Shown here in pieces: positions 17,138 through 24,859 of a stretch of 64,000 bases of DNA. The notes below the pieces were generated by a model. That model worked only from the letters and a program-made list of their open reading frames with translations, ran no database searches and was not told the origin of the DNA. The position numbers were made by a program, and so were the translations under genes. The DNA is from Lachnospiraceae bacterium (GTDB lineage Bacteria; Bacillota; Clostridia; Lachnospirales; Lachnospiraceae): NCBI GenBank assembly GCA_028696165.1, contig JAQVHQ010000001.1, positions 1-64,000 on the forward strand. Reading direction: 5' to 3'. The number at the start of each line of letters is the position of its first letter. Position 1 is the first letter of the stretch.

Positions 17138-18991
17138 TTACCGTCCTACTAATACGGAGATTGATCGCGGCTGTATACGAAGTATCTTTTCCACCACGAT
17201 TTTCTCCTCTTTTCGAAATGATTCTGCCAGACTGGTATCTATGGTCCAGTACCACTTCTTTCCTTCCGGAAGTTTTGGCAGTGCAAAATCATGTTCATTC
17301 CAATGAAAATTATACGCAATGTAGATGAAATCATCTGGTGTCCCATCTTCACGCACTGCATATTCACCACAATACATCAAGCCTGCCTGTCTGCAGGTAT
17401 TGTCGAATCTTGAAAACCAGGCTCTCTGGCTATGATAAGACAAATCCGGATATCCCTTAGACTGATAATCCATAATCCTTGGTTCTTTCTTCAGATGAAG
17501 TATCGGATGTTCTTTTCGAAATGCTGCTATATCCTGCACAAACGCTGTCATTAAACTACTCTGCTTTAACTGGCTCCAATTGAGCCATCCAATCGAGTTA
17601 TCCTGACAGTATGCATTATTATTTCCATTCTGAGAATTACAGAACTCATCGCCTCCATACAACATAGGCGTTCCCTGACTCAGGAACAGCGCAAGTAATG
17701 CATTTCTCATCTGCTGCTGGCGAAGTTTTCGAATTCCCATTTTGCGTGAATCCCCTTCTGCCCCACAGTTCCAGGTGTAATTATAATTTTCTCCATCCTG
17801 GTTGTCTTCTCCGTTAGCTTTGTTATGCTTACGCTCATAAGAGACCATATCATAGAGGGTAAAACCATTATTATCGGTCACATAGTTAATCACTCCATGG
17901 GTTATCGGTACTCTTCTGGCACGATAGGTAAACTCACGGAGCATGTCCTCGTCCCCTTTAAGCAATCTGCGGAAATCGTTCTGATAACTCTGATTATATT
18001 CTGCCAGATTCTTATACACCGGCTCCTTGCCCTGGTAAACATGATTCCCATCCACGTAGGAAAGAAATAACTTTGTCTTAGTCAGCCAGGGGTCTGTAAT
18101 AATTGATTCCACCGGCACACCATCCCCTATTAGACGGAAACCATCTACATGATATTCCCTCATCCAATGATGAAGCGCATCTATGGCAAGATATGGTTTT
18201 GTGTTCCCCGGGAAATAAAATTCCATATAACACCCGATCTGATTTCTGTGAAGTTCCTTAATTAGAAGCTTCATCTCATCTTTTGGATTATTTCCTGTTG
18301 AATAACTGTATTTAGGTGCAAAATAGTTACCTTCTGTATACCCCCAATAATTAATTGAGATTTTATTTTCTTCTGTAAAGGTATAATCTCCGTCTGAGAC
18401 CTGTGCTTCATGCACTTCTTCAAACTCATACGCCGGCATCAGCATGATGCCATTTATACCAAGTTTTTTTAAATAAGGAATTTTTTCCTGAATCCCTTTG
18501 AAGGTTCCCTTTTTGCGGACCTTCGAATCCGTTGACATGGTAAATCCTCTGGGATGTATCTTATACAATATAAGATTCTCATATTCAATATCCGGTCTCA
18601 TATCTGTTTCCATGGATATCTTGCTGTTTAAGAATCCGCCTCGCACAAGTGCCCCTTCCCTGTTTCGATTATAGCCAAATGTTTCTCTGCCTAATATAGT
18701 TTCTGCATAAGGATCTAAGAGAATTTCTCCATCAATCTCATAGTTATAATCATATTGATTCCAGTCGAACCTCTCCAGTAATACGGCTGCCACATTACCT
18801 GTGCGTTCTTCGGCAGGTAATTCTATCTCTTCAATCGCTTCCTGGTTCTTATGATATAATAAAAGGCTTGCCTTTTGTCCATCTGGGATTTCCACTGCAA
18901 AATTAGCATGACGACCAACCCTTGTAACTCCAAGGACTCCTGGATTGCCGGGTTTTATAATTCCTTTGTAGCTGTGTCGTTCTTTTTCCAA
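17138..18991 (-). CDS. GH13 debranching-enzyme-like protein lacking catalytic residues
   Basis: This protein of about 617 residues has an N-terminal CBM48-like domain and a GlgX/isoamylase-type barrel. The C-terminal half is well kept (NGFTLYDMVSYERKHN, YGGDEFCNSQNGNNN, NAYCQDN). All four catalytic regions are changed: DVVxNH is replaced by YMEFYF (about 18225), GFRxD by GFRLIGD (18123-18149), the acid/base region by KLFLSYVD (about 18060), and HDGFT by NNGFT (about 17865). The nucleophile, acid/base and stabiliser are thus absent, so hydrolysis is unlikely; glycogen binding is plausible. A TTG start at 18991 with AAAGGTGG upstream is preferred; GTG at 19003 is possible. Confidence 0.85.
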   Translation of the reverse strand: MEKERHSYKGIIKPGNPGVLGVTRVGRHANFAVEIPDGQKASLLLYHKNQEAIEEIELPAEERTGNVAAVLLERFDWNQYDYNYEIDGEILLDPYAETILGRETFGYNRNREGALVRGGFLNSKISMETDMRPDIEYENLILYKIHPRGFTMSTDSKVRKKGTFKGIQEKIPYLKKLGINGIMLMPAYEFEEVHEAQVSDGDYTFTEENKISINYWGYTEGNYFAPKYSYSTGNNPKDEMKLLIKELHRNQIGCYMEFYFPGNTKPYLAIDALHHWMREYHVDGFRLIGDGVPVESIITDPWLTKTKLFLSYVDGNHVYQGKEPVYKNLAEYNQSYQNDFRRLLKGDEDMLREFTYRARRVPITHGVINYVTDNNGFTLYDMVSYERKHNKANGEDNQDGENYNYTWNCGAEGDSRKMGIRKLRQQQMRNALLALFLSQGTPMLYGGDEFCNSQNGNNNAYCQDNSIGWLNWSQLKQSSLMTAFVQDIAAFRKEHPILHLKKEPRIMDYQSKGYPDLSYHSQRAWFSRFDNTCRQAGLMYCGEYAVREDGTPDDFIYIAYNFHWNEHDFALPKLPEGKKWYWTIDTSLAESFRKEEKIVVEKILRIQPRSISVLVGR

Positions 18992-19028
18992 GCAATTTTC
19001 CACCTTTCCATTATTTACTCACTGCTTT

Positions 19029-19057
19029 ATTATAACGTATTTCACTCTATTTGTCTT
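19029..19057 (-). promoter_or_regulatory. Promoter for the GH13-like/DUF5662/fabH operon
   Basis: On the minus strand TATAAT (19029-19034) lies 17 bases from AAGACA (19052-19057). The -10 is consensus, the -35 matches four of six. Confidence 0.5.
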
Positions 19058-19178
19058 AATCATTTTTGTTTTTTTGAATTTAATTGCATATTTCTCTCAA
19101 TTCTGGTAAAGTAATGTTGATAGTAACTGTGTAACTCAAAGCAGTTACAAGTGATAAAATAGGAAAAGAGGTACAAGC

Positions 19179-19535
19179 ATGAGTGAAGAAACATTAAATG
19201 GCGGATGCAGTGGAGATTGTGGTTCCTGCGGAAGCGACTGTGATACATCACAGGCAACTGTTACTCTTACTATGGACGATAATACAGAATTAACCTGCGC
19301 TGTTATTGCCGTATTTCCTGCTCAGGATAAGGAATATATCGCACTTCTTCCTTTGGATGAAAATGGTGAAAACAATGATGGTGAAGTATTTATCTATCGT
19401 TTCCATACAGATGAGAACAACAATCCAGAGTTAGAAAACATTGAGAGCGATGAGGAATATGAAATCGTCTCTGATGCTTTTGACGAGTGGTTGGATGAAG
19501 CTCAGTTTGAAGAGGAAAATGGCAGCGAGGAGTAA
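19179..19535 (+). CDS. DUF1292 family protein with Cys-rich N-terminus
   Basis: This is a 118-residue acidic protein. Residues from about 28 to 100 match DUF1292 (YrzB-like): a beta-rich segment containing EYIALLPLDE and EVFIYRF, then an acidic tail. The N-terminus adds four cysteines at positions 10, 14, 17 and 21 (CxxxCxxCxxxC), a possible metal site not needed by the family core. Function is unknown. The gene is monocistronic, with an AAGAGG ribosome site and the 60-bp palindrome as terminator. A 7-bp hairpin (GTAACTG/CAGTTAC, 19123-19148) lies in the leader. Confidence 0.82.
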   Translation: MSEETLNGGCSGDCGSCGSDCDTSQATVTLTMDDNTELTCAVIAVFPAQDKEYIALLPLDENGENNDGEVFIYRFHTDENNNPELENIESDEEYEIVSDAFDEWLDEAQFEEENGSEE

Positions 19536-19569
19536 ACCAACGATCTGCTGAAATTCTATTGAAAAAGGT

Positions 19570-19629
19570 AAAAAATGAGGCTGTGGCTTTTATGATCCTA
19601 GGATCATAAAAGCCACAGCCTCATTTTTT
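19570..19629. terminator. 60-bp perfect palindrome, bidirectional terminator
   Basis: Two exactly complementary 30-base halves meet at 19599/19600 with no unpaired loop (centre GATCCTAGGATC). The ends are six A and six T, so it can end transcription of the DUF1292 gene (+) and of fabV (-). Confidence 0.85.
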
Positions 19630-19650
19630 AGTTATATACACTATGATAAG

Positions 19651-19705
19651 CAAGTACCCACCCACCGCTTAATGCTCTTCACATTTGAAGCGGGAGGCTT
19701 ACTTG
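19651..19705. repeat. Imperfect hairpin, possible IS200/IS605-type end remnant
   Basis: CAAGTA (19651) pairs with TACTTG (19700) and CCGCTT (19665) with AAGCGG (19688), with G-rich bulges between. On the minus strand it reads GCCTCCCGCTTCAA then AAGCGGTGGG, like the right-end/omega-RNA hairpins of IS605-type tnpB elements. No tnpA or tnpB is nearby. It may instead be part of the fabV transcript end. Confidence 0.35.
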
Positions 19706-19734
19706 ATGGGGTTAAATTAACAAGTAATCCCCTG

Positions 19735-20919
19735 TTATTGAATACTCGGAATACTCACTTCTACATCTACATCTTTTGTATAATCCAGATTTTCATAGTG
19801 GAAGCCAAACATATGATAAAAGTCTTCCCAATATCCGTCTACGTCTGCAAGCTGCTTCACATTGTCTGTATCTACTTTTGCCCAGATATCCATAACTTCT
19901 TTCTGAATCGTCTCATCCTGTTCCCAATCATCCATACGAATCAGTCCTTCGTTGTCTGTGATTGGCTGTTCCTTCAACAGTTTATCATGGAACAAACGGC
20001 TAATCTGCTGAATACAGCCTTCATGGGTTCCATGTTCCTTCATTACCTTATAAAGGATTGCAAAATACAGTGGAACTACAGGAATCGCTGCACTTGCCTG
20101 GGTAACAAGTGCTTTATTTACAGACACATAAGCCTGTACACCCCTTGTCTTGAACTCTGCAGTAATATCCTTTGCTGCCTGATGTAAGTCTCTCTTAGCC
20201 ATACCAATAGTACCATTATAATAAATCGGATAAGTCAATTTAGGACCAATGTAGGAATATGCTACTGTTACTGTCTCCTCAGCTAAAACTCCTGCTTCTG
20301 ATAATGCAGCAATCCAGTCCTTCCAGTCTCCACCACCCATAACTTTGATAGTTCCGTCTAATTCTTCATCTGTAGCTGGTTCTACAGTTTTAGTATTTAC
20401 TTCATTATTTCTCAAGTCCAGATTCTTTTCTGTAAAAGCTTCCCCTGTTGTTCTAAGACAGGAAGATGCTACCGAGCCGTCCGGCATGGTTCTTCTTGGA
20501 GCTGCCAGACTGTAAATTACCATATCTACAGTACCAAGATCTTTTTTAATCAATTCTATAGTCTGATCTTTCACTTCTTTAGAAAATGCATCTCCATTGA
20601 TTGTCTTTGCATACAGACCTTCTTTTTCAGCATTTTTTTCAAAAGCAACTGTGTTATACCATCCTGGTGTTGCAGTACGTTTTCCATTAGATGGACGCTC
20701 AAACATAATACCAATCGTAGCAGCCTTACATCCGAAAGCGGAAGTAATTCTGGATGCTAATCCGTAACCTGTGGAACATCCAATAACCAGGACACGTTTT
20801 GGTCCTTCCATCGTTCCCTGTTTTTCTACAACTTCTATCTGTCTTTTGATACTTTCCTCACATCCCTGTGGATGTGCGGTGGTACAGATATACTCTCTTA
20901 CCTTTGGTTCTACTATCAT
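19735..20919 (-). CDS. fabV: Trans-2-enoyl-CoA / enoyl-ACP reductase (Ter/FabV)
   Basis: This 394-residue NADH-dependent reductase is of the FabV/Ter family. The Rossmann motif (VLVIGCSTGYGLASR) is near residues 43-57, and the Y-x8-K catalytic pair is in YYNGTIGMAK (about 235-244). Ter enzymes reduce crotonyl-CoA irreversibly in butyrate-type metabolism; FabV acts on enoyl-ACP in fatty-acid synthesis. The sequence alone does not separate them. Length matches the family. Its ATG overlaps the dut stop (ATGA), so it is the last gene of nrdG-dut-fabV. Confidence 0.92.
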   Translation of the reverse strand: MIVEPKVREYICTTAHPQGCEESIKRQIEVVEKQGTMEGPKRVLVIGCSTGYGLASRITSAFGCKAATIGIMFERPSNGKRTATPGWYNTVAFEKNAEKEGLYAKTINGDAFSKEVKDQTIELIKKDLGTVDMVIYSLAAPRRTMPDGSVASSCLRTTGEAFTEKNLDLRNNEVNTKTVEPATDEELDGTIKVMGGGDWKDWIAALSEAGVLAEETVTVAYSYIGPKLTYPIYYNGTIGMAKRDLHQAAKDITAEFKTRGVQAYVSVNKALVTQASAAIPVVPLYFAILYKVMKEHGTHEGCIQQISRLFHDKLLKEQPITDNEGLIRMDDWEQDETIQKEVMDIWAKVDTDNVKQLADVDGYWEDFYHMFGFHYENLDYTKDVDVEVSIPSIQ

Positions 20920-21449
20920 TCTTCCTTGCCCTCCTGGTTCTTTGATGTACTGCCAAACCCGCCATTGCGTGTCGCACTGGCATCATCGTCAACAGTGATT
21001 CCATATTCAAGAAAAATACCCTGTATAAAAGCATCTCCCTGATTTAACTCTAAATTTTTCCCCTGGGTCATATCGTATGTGATTTTACAGAATATATGGC
21101 CTTCATTATCTGAATGAAAATAATCACTGTCAATAATTCCAACAGTGTTATTAAGCTGAAGACGATATTTAAATCCCAATCCACTTCTTGGGTAAAGTTT
21201 CAATACCCAGTCATCTTCCATCTCAACACGGATACCAGTCGGAATCTTTGCAATCTCTCCGGGCCGTAGGGATAAATCACATGGAAGATAAAAATCGTAT
21301 CCCGCACTGCCTTTTGTAGCACGCTTTGGAAGCTTTATATTATCATAAATGCATTGAATCTCATCATCTGTCATTTCACCAAATGTATCTACCCATCCAT
21401 CTTTAAACTGCTGGAAGCTCACTTTATGAAATTGTGCAATTCTTTTCAT
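20916..21449 (-). CDS. dut: dUTP diphosphatase
   Basis: This 177-residue trimeric-type dUTPase has the conserved motifs GSAGYDFYLP (I), PRSGLGFKYRLQLNN (II), TVGIIDSDY (III) and the C-terminal RNGGFGSTS (V). It splits dUTP to dUMP and diphosphate, keeping uracil out of DNA and feeding dTMP synthesis. It is somewhat longer at the N-terminus (about 40 residues before motif I) than the usual 150-residue form. It follows nrdG by 20 bases and overlaps fabV, linking dNTP supply genes in one operon. GAAGGAG precedes the start. Confidence 0.93.
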   Translation of the reverse strand: MKRIAQFHKVSFQQFKDGWVDTFGEMTDDEIQCIYDNIKLPKRATKGSAGYDFYLPCDLSLRPGEIAKIPTGIRVEMEDDWVLKLYPRSGLGFKYRLQLNNTVGIIDSDYFHSDNEGHIFCKITYDMTQGKNLELNQGDAFIQGIFLEYGITVDDDASATRNGGFGSTSKNQEGKEE

Positions 21450-21469
21450 ATTCGCTGTTCTCCTTCTTA

Positions 21470-21958
21470 CTAGGCGTACAATACCACCTTACCGATTTCT
21501 CTGGTTTTCTTTACATCAATAACTCTCTGGTTTGAACTTCCCTTCCATTTTAACGAAGTATTTTTTAAACTTATTACAAATTCTCCATCCACAACTACAT
21601 CCAGATATTTTATGATATCTTTATCGCAAATATCTTCCCACAGATATCCTGTGTATAGCCAAATAGTTTTATCAGGGAATTTCTCACGGATTTCTCCTGC
21701 CAGTTTTGTCATGTCTTCTTCATTCCATTCAAACAAAGGATCCCCACCGCTAAAAGTGATGCCATTTATATAATCCTTCTTTAATTCTTCAAATACTTCT
21801 TCCTTATCCTTCTCTTCGAAAGGAATCCCTCCATTTGGATCCCAGGTAATCGGATTCTGGCAGCCTTTACACCCATGAGAACAACCTGCCACCCAGAGTA
21901 CAACTCTTAGGCCGTCTCCATTCAGCATATCATCTTTTGTTATATTATGATATCTCAT
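21470..21958 (-). CDS. nrdG: Anaerobic ribonucleoside-triphosphate reductase activating protein
   Basis: This radical-SAM activase of 162 residues has the CxxxCxxC cluster motif as CSHGCKGC (about residues 26-33), GITFSGGDPLF and a final segment for SAM binding. NrdG makes the glycyl radical on NrdD in oxygen-free ribonucleotide reduction. The start at 21958 is chosen because GGGAGG lies six bases upstream; the open frame continues to 22057 through the palindromic repeat but without a site. No nrdD lies in the window. The palindromic repeat at 21984-22048 is directly upstream. Confidence 0.92.
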   Translation of the reverse strand: MRYHNITKDDMLNGDGLRVVLWVAGCSHGCKGCQNPITWDPNGGIPFEEKDKEEVFEELKKDYINGITFSGGDPLFEWNEEDMTKLAGEIREKFPDKTIWLYTGYLWEDICDKDIIKYLDVVVDGEFVISLKNTSLKWKGSSNQRVIDVKKTREIGKVVLYA

Positions 21959-21983
21959 ATTCATCCTCCCATTTCGATTTTTC

Positions 21984-22048
21984 ACCAAAAGTAGCAGGCG
22001 AAAACCGTTTTCGTCAGGCGAAAACCGTTTTCGCCTGCTACTTTTGGT
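21984..22048. repeat. Composite palindrome with two copies of a core shared with 61619-61655
   Basis: Arms of 22 bases (21984-22005 and 22027-22048) pair perfectly and enclose a second hairpin. The unit AGGCGAAAACCGTTTTCG occurs twice, 21 bases apart, giving a tandem duplication inside a larger palindrome. No T-tract follows on either strand, so it is a poor terminator. It lies 26 bases upstream of the nrdG start. Confidence 0.85.
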
Positions 22049-22055
22049 CATTTGC

Positions 22056-22106
22056 AAAAAGACAGGTCCAATAACATATGCTTCCTGTTATTAGCCCCTG
22101 TCCTTT
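22056..22106 (-). terminator. Intrinsic terminator of pnp
   Basis: On the minus strand GGACAGG...AATAACA pairs with TGTTATT...CCTGTC, followed by TTTTT. It lies 30 bases past the pnp stop. Confidence 0.75.
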
Positions 22107-22136
22107 GTATCTATCGATGAAATCTCTCAGGAATTC

Positions 22137-24242
22137 TTATGCTTCTGTCTTTTCTTCTGCCGGTACATCTTTCATACTGAAACTGATACGTCCCATCTTG
22201 TCTTTTCCTAAGCAGACAACCTTAACCATGTCACCCATAGTAAGAACATCTTCTACTTTGTTTACACGTTCTTTAGAAAGTTTAGAGATGTGAACCATCC
22301 CTTCTTTTCCAGGTGCGAACTCAAGGAATGCACCGAAGTCTTTGATACTGATAACCTTACCTACAAATATCTGTCCGGCAGCAAACTCTGTTGTAATAAT
22401 CTTGATCATATCCATGGCTTTATCCATAGATTCCTGATCAACGCCGCATACAGATACAGAGCCGTCATCTGTGATATCAATCTTAACACCTGTCTCTTCG
22501 ATAATGGTGTTAATAGTCTTACCACGCTGTCCAACTACATCCCCGATTTTTGCAGGATCAATCTTCATCTGCTGAATCTTAGGTGCAAATTTGCCAACCG
22601 TTGCACGAGGTGCTGCAATACAAGGCTCCATAATCTGTGTTAAGATATATTCTCTTGCTTCTTTTGTTCTTGCGATTGCCTCTTCAATAATTGGTCTCGT
22701 CAAACCATGAATTTTAATATCCATCTGAATAGCAGTAATACCGTCATGTGTACCAGCTACTTTAAAGTCCATATCACCAAAGAAATCTTCCAGACCCTGA
22801 ATATCAGTTAATACTAAGTATTCATCATCTGAAGCGCCTGTTACAAGACCTGCGGAAATACCAGCTACAGATTTCTTAATCGGAACACCTGCTGCCATCA
22901 AAGATAGTGTAGATGCACAGATACTTGCCTGCGATGTTGATCCATTAGACTCAAAAGTCTCAGATACGGTACGAATTGCATATGGGAACTCTTCTGGTGT
23001 AGGTAATACAGGTACAAGTGCACGCTCTGCCAATGCTCCGTGACCAATTTCTCTACGTCCCGGTCCTCTGGAAGGTTTTGTCTCACCTACAGAGTATGAA
23101 GGGAAGTTATAGTGATGCATATATCTTTTGCTTACTTCTGTTACATCTAAGCCATCGATTCTCTGAGCTTCTGAAAGAGGAGCTAAAGTTGTAATTGTAC
23201 AGATCTGAGTTTGTCCACGGGTAAACATACCTGAACCGTGTACTCTAGGAATCAAATCAATTTCTGCTGCCAGAGGACGAATCTCATTGATAGCTCTTCC
23301 ATCCGGACGTTTGTGGTCAACTAAGATCATTTTACGAACGGTCTTCTTCTGATACTGGTAAACAGCCTCATCTAATAATCCTAACCATTCCTCATTATCA
23401 GCAAAGCTTTCTGCTAATTTAGCTTTGATGTTGCGAATATTTTCTTCACGAACCTGTTTCTCATCAGTAAATACTGCAACTTCCATATCAGCTGGTGGAA
23501 CGATTTCTTTGATTGCTGCAAATAACTCTTCCGGAATTGCACAGCTTTCGTAGCTGTGTTTTGGTTTTCCACATTCTGCAACGATAGTATCTATAAATTT
23601 GATGATTTCTTTATTTACTTCATCTGCTTTGAAGATAGCTTCAATCATCTTCGCTTCCGGAACTTCATTAGCACCAGCTTCAATCATGATAACTTTTTCT
23701 CTGGTAGAAGCTACTGTCAGCTGTAAATCAGATACTTCCTTCTGAGCCATAGTAGGGTTGATGATAAATTCTCCATCAATCAAACCAACCTGAGTGGTTG
23801 CACATGGACCATCGAAAGGAATATCTGAGATGCTGGTAGTAATTGCAGAACCCAGCATAGCCGGAATCTCAGGATTACAATCAGGATCTACAGACATAAC
23901 CATGTTATTTAAAGTTACATCATTACGGTAATCTTTTGGAAACAGTGGTCTCATAGGACGGTCGATAACACGAGATGTCAGTACAGAATGCTCACTGGCT
24001 TTTCCTTCTCTTTTGTTAAATCCTCCCGGGATTTTACCTACTGCATACATCTTTTCTTCATATTCTACACTTAATGGGAAGAAATCAATTCCTTCTCTTG
24101 GCTTATCAGAAGCTGTTGCGGTAGAAAGCACTACGGTATCTCCATAATGCATCAATGCTGCTCCGTTTGCCTGTTTTGCTACTCTTCCGATTTCTACGGT
24201 AAGAGTTCTTCCAGCTAATTCCATTGAATAACTTTTGTACAT
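22137..24242 (-). CDS. pnp: Polyribonucleotide nucleotidyltransferase (PNPase)
   Basis: This is a 701-residue PNPase with two RNase PH-like domains (first from residue 1, second from about 320 with the PSYSVGETKPSRGPGRREIGHGALAER segment). A KH domain follows (IGDVVGQRGKTINTI, about 565) and an S1 domain ends it (GQIFVGKVISIKDFGAFLEF). It degrades RNA 3' to 5' with phosphate. The start at 24242 follows AAAGGGAAAG and matches the family N-terminus (MYKSYSMELAGR). A long leader stem-loop (24266-24348) stands just upstream and rpsO precedes it, the conserved rpsO-pnp order. Confidence 0.95.
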   Translation of the reverse strand: MYKSYSMELAGRTLTVEIGRVAKQANGAALMHYGDTVVLSTATASDKPREGIDFFPLSVEYEEKMYAVGKIPGGFNKREGKASEHSVLTSRVIDRPMRPLFPKDYRNDVTLNNMVMSVDPDCNPEIPAMLGSAITTSISDIPFDGPCATTQVGLIDGEFIINPTMAQKEVSDLQLTVASTREKVIMIEAGANEVPEAKMIEAIFKADEVNKEIIKFIDTIVAECGKPKHSYESCAIPEELFAAIKEIVPPADMEVAVFTDEKQVREENIRNIKAKLAESFADNEEWLGLLDEAVYQYQKKTVRKMILVDHKRPDGRAINEIRPLAAEIDLIPRVHGSGMFTRGQTQICTITTLAPLSEAQRIDGLDVTEVSKRYMHHYNFPSYSVGETKPSRGPGRREIGHGALAERALVPVLPTPEEFPYAIRTVSETFESNGSTSQASICASTLSLMAAGVPIKKSVAGISAGLVTGASDDEYLVLTDIQGLEDFFGDMDFKVAGTHDGITAIQMDIKIHGLTRPIIEEAIARTKEAREYILTQIMEPCIAAPRATVGKFAPKIQQMKIDPAKIGDVVGQRGKTINTIIEETGVKIDITDDGSVSVCGVDQESMDKAMDMIKIITTEFAAGQIFVGKVISIKDFGAFLEFAPGKEGMVHISKLSKERVNKVEDVLTMGDMVKVVCLGKDKMGRISFSMKDVPAEEKTEA

Positions 24243-24265
24243 ATTCTTTCCCTTTCTTTTCACTT

Positions 24266-24348
24266 GCAGAAGTTCCGAAACAACTGAAAAAAGTTCTTGC
24301 TGTATTAAGTAAGAGCGCTTTTCAGTGGTCTCGGATACGACTTTCTGC
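24266..24348 (-). promoter_or_regulatory. Long leader stem-loop in front of pnp
   Basis: GCAGAAGT, CCGAAAC and ACTGAAAA (24266-24290) pair with TTTTCAGT, GTCTCGG and ACTTTCTGC (24319-24348), giving about 23 pairs with small bulges and a 28-base loop. On the mRNA one mismatch becomes a G-U pair. Its place just before the ribosome site resembles the RNase III-cut leader used in pnp autoregulation in Escherichia coli; function here is inferred. Confidence 0.6.
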
Positions 24349-24395
24349 ATTCACATTCTTTTTTTGCTGCATTTTAGCTCTGGCATTTCTATGCG

Positions 24396-24430
24396 AAAAA
24401 GGGATGGGACGAACATTTCCGCCCCATCCC
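24396..24430 (-). terminator. Intrinsic terminator of rpsO
   Basis: On the minus strand GGGATGGG and CCCATCCC form an 8-pair stem followed by TTTTT, 12 bases past the rpsO stop. Some read-through into pnp is likely because no strong promoter is seen before pnp. Confidence 0.8.
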
Positions 24431-24441
24431 ACATAAACTAA

Positions 24442-24708
24442 TTACTTTCTGAGTCCTAACTTTTCAATTAAAGCACGGTATCTCTCGATATCAGTTTTCT
24501 TAAGGTAAGCTAACAGACCACGTCTCTGTCCTACCATTTTTAACAGACCTCTTCTTGAGTGATGGTCTTTGTGGTGAACTTTTAAATGCTCTGTAAGTTC
24601 CTGGATTCTAGCAGTTAAAACTGCAACCTGAACTTCCGGTGAACCGGTATCTCCCTCTGTTCTTGCATATTCAGCCATAATAGCCTGTTTCTTTTCACTT
24701 GAAATCAT
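24442..24708 (-). CDS. rpsO: 30S ribosomal protein S15
   Basis: This 88-residue protein matches S15 along its whole length, including [11 protein letters not shown], the [19 protein letters not shown] segment that contacts 16S rRNA, and [10 protein letters not shown]15 is a primary binder of the 16S central domain. An AAGGAGG site precedes the ATG. A strong promoter lies about 110 bases upstream and the leader may hold an S15-binding control site. It is followed by a terminator and then pnp. Confidence 0.97.
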   Translation of the reverse strand: MISSEKKQAIMAEYARTEGDTGSPEVQVAVLTARIQELTEHLKVHHKDHHSRRGLLKMVGQRRGLLAYLKKTDIERYRALIEKLGLRK

Positions 24709-24823
24709 TTTAATTTCCTCCTTGAATTATATTGGGATCGCTTATGCGTCCGTTGAAATCGCCTCGGATTAAGAAACGGTCGGAGTGTCCAATCTCTGAA
24801 TCTGGGCTAACTCATACTATGAT

Positions 24824-24852
24824 AGTATAACATAGGAATATTCGATTGTAAA
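24824..24852 (-). promoter_or_regulatory. Promoter of rpsO with a long leader
   Basis: On the minus strand TTTACA (24847-24852), 17 bases and TATACT (24824-24829) are near consensus. The resulting leader of about 108 bases has complementary parts (CCGTT and AACGG) and could carry S15 autoregulation; this is inference. Confidence 0.65.
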
Positions 24853-24859
24853 CAAATAT

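Noticed and set aside
17138..19003. Treating the GH13-like gene as a pseudogene.
   Set aside because: The frame is complete over more than 600 codons, with promoter and coupled downstream genes; loss is limited to catalytic positions.
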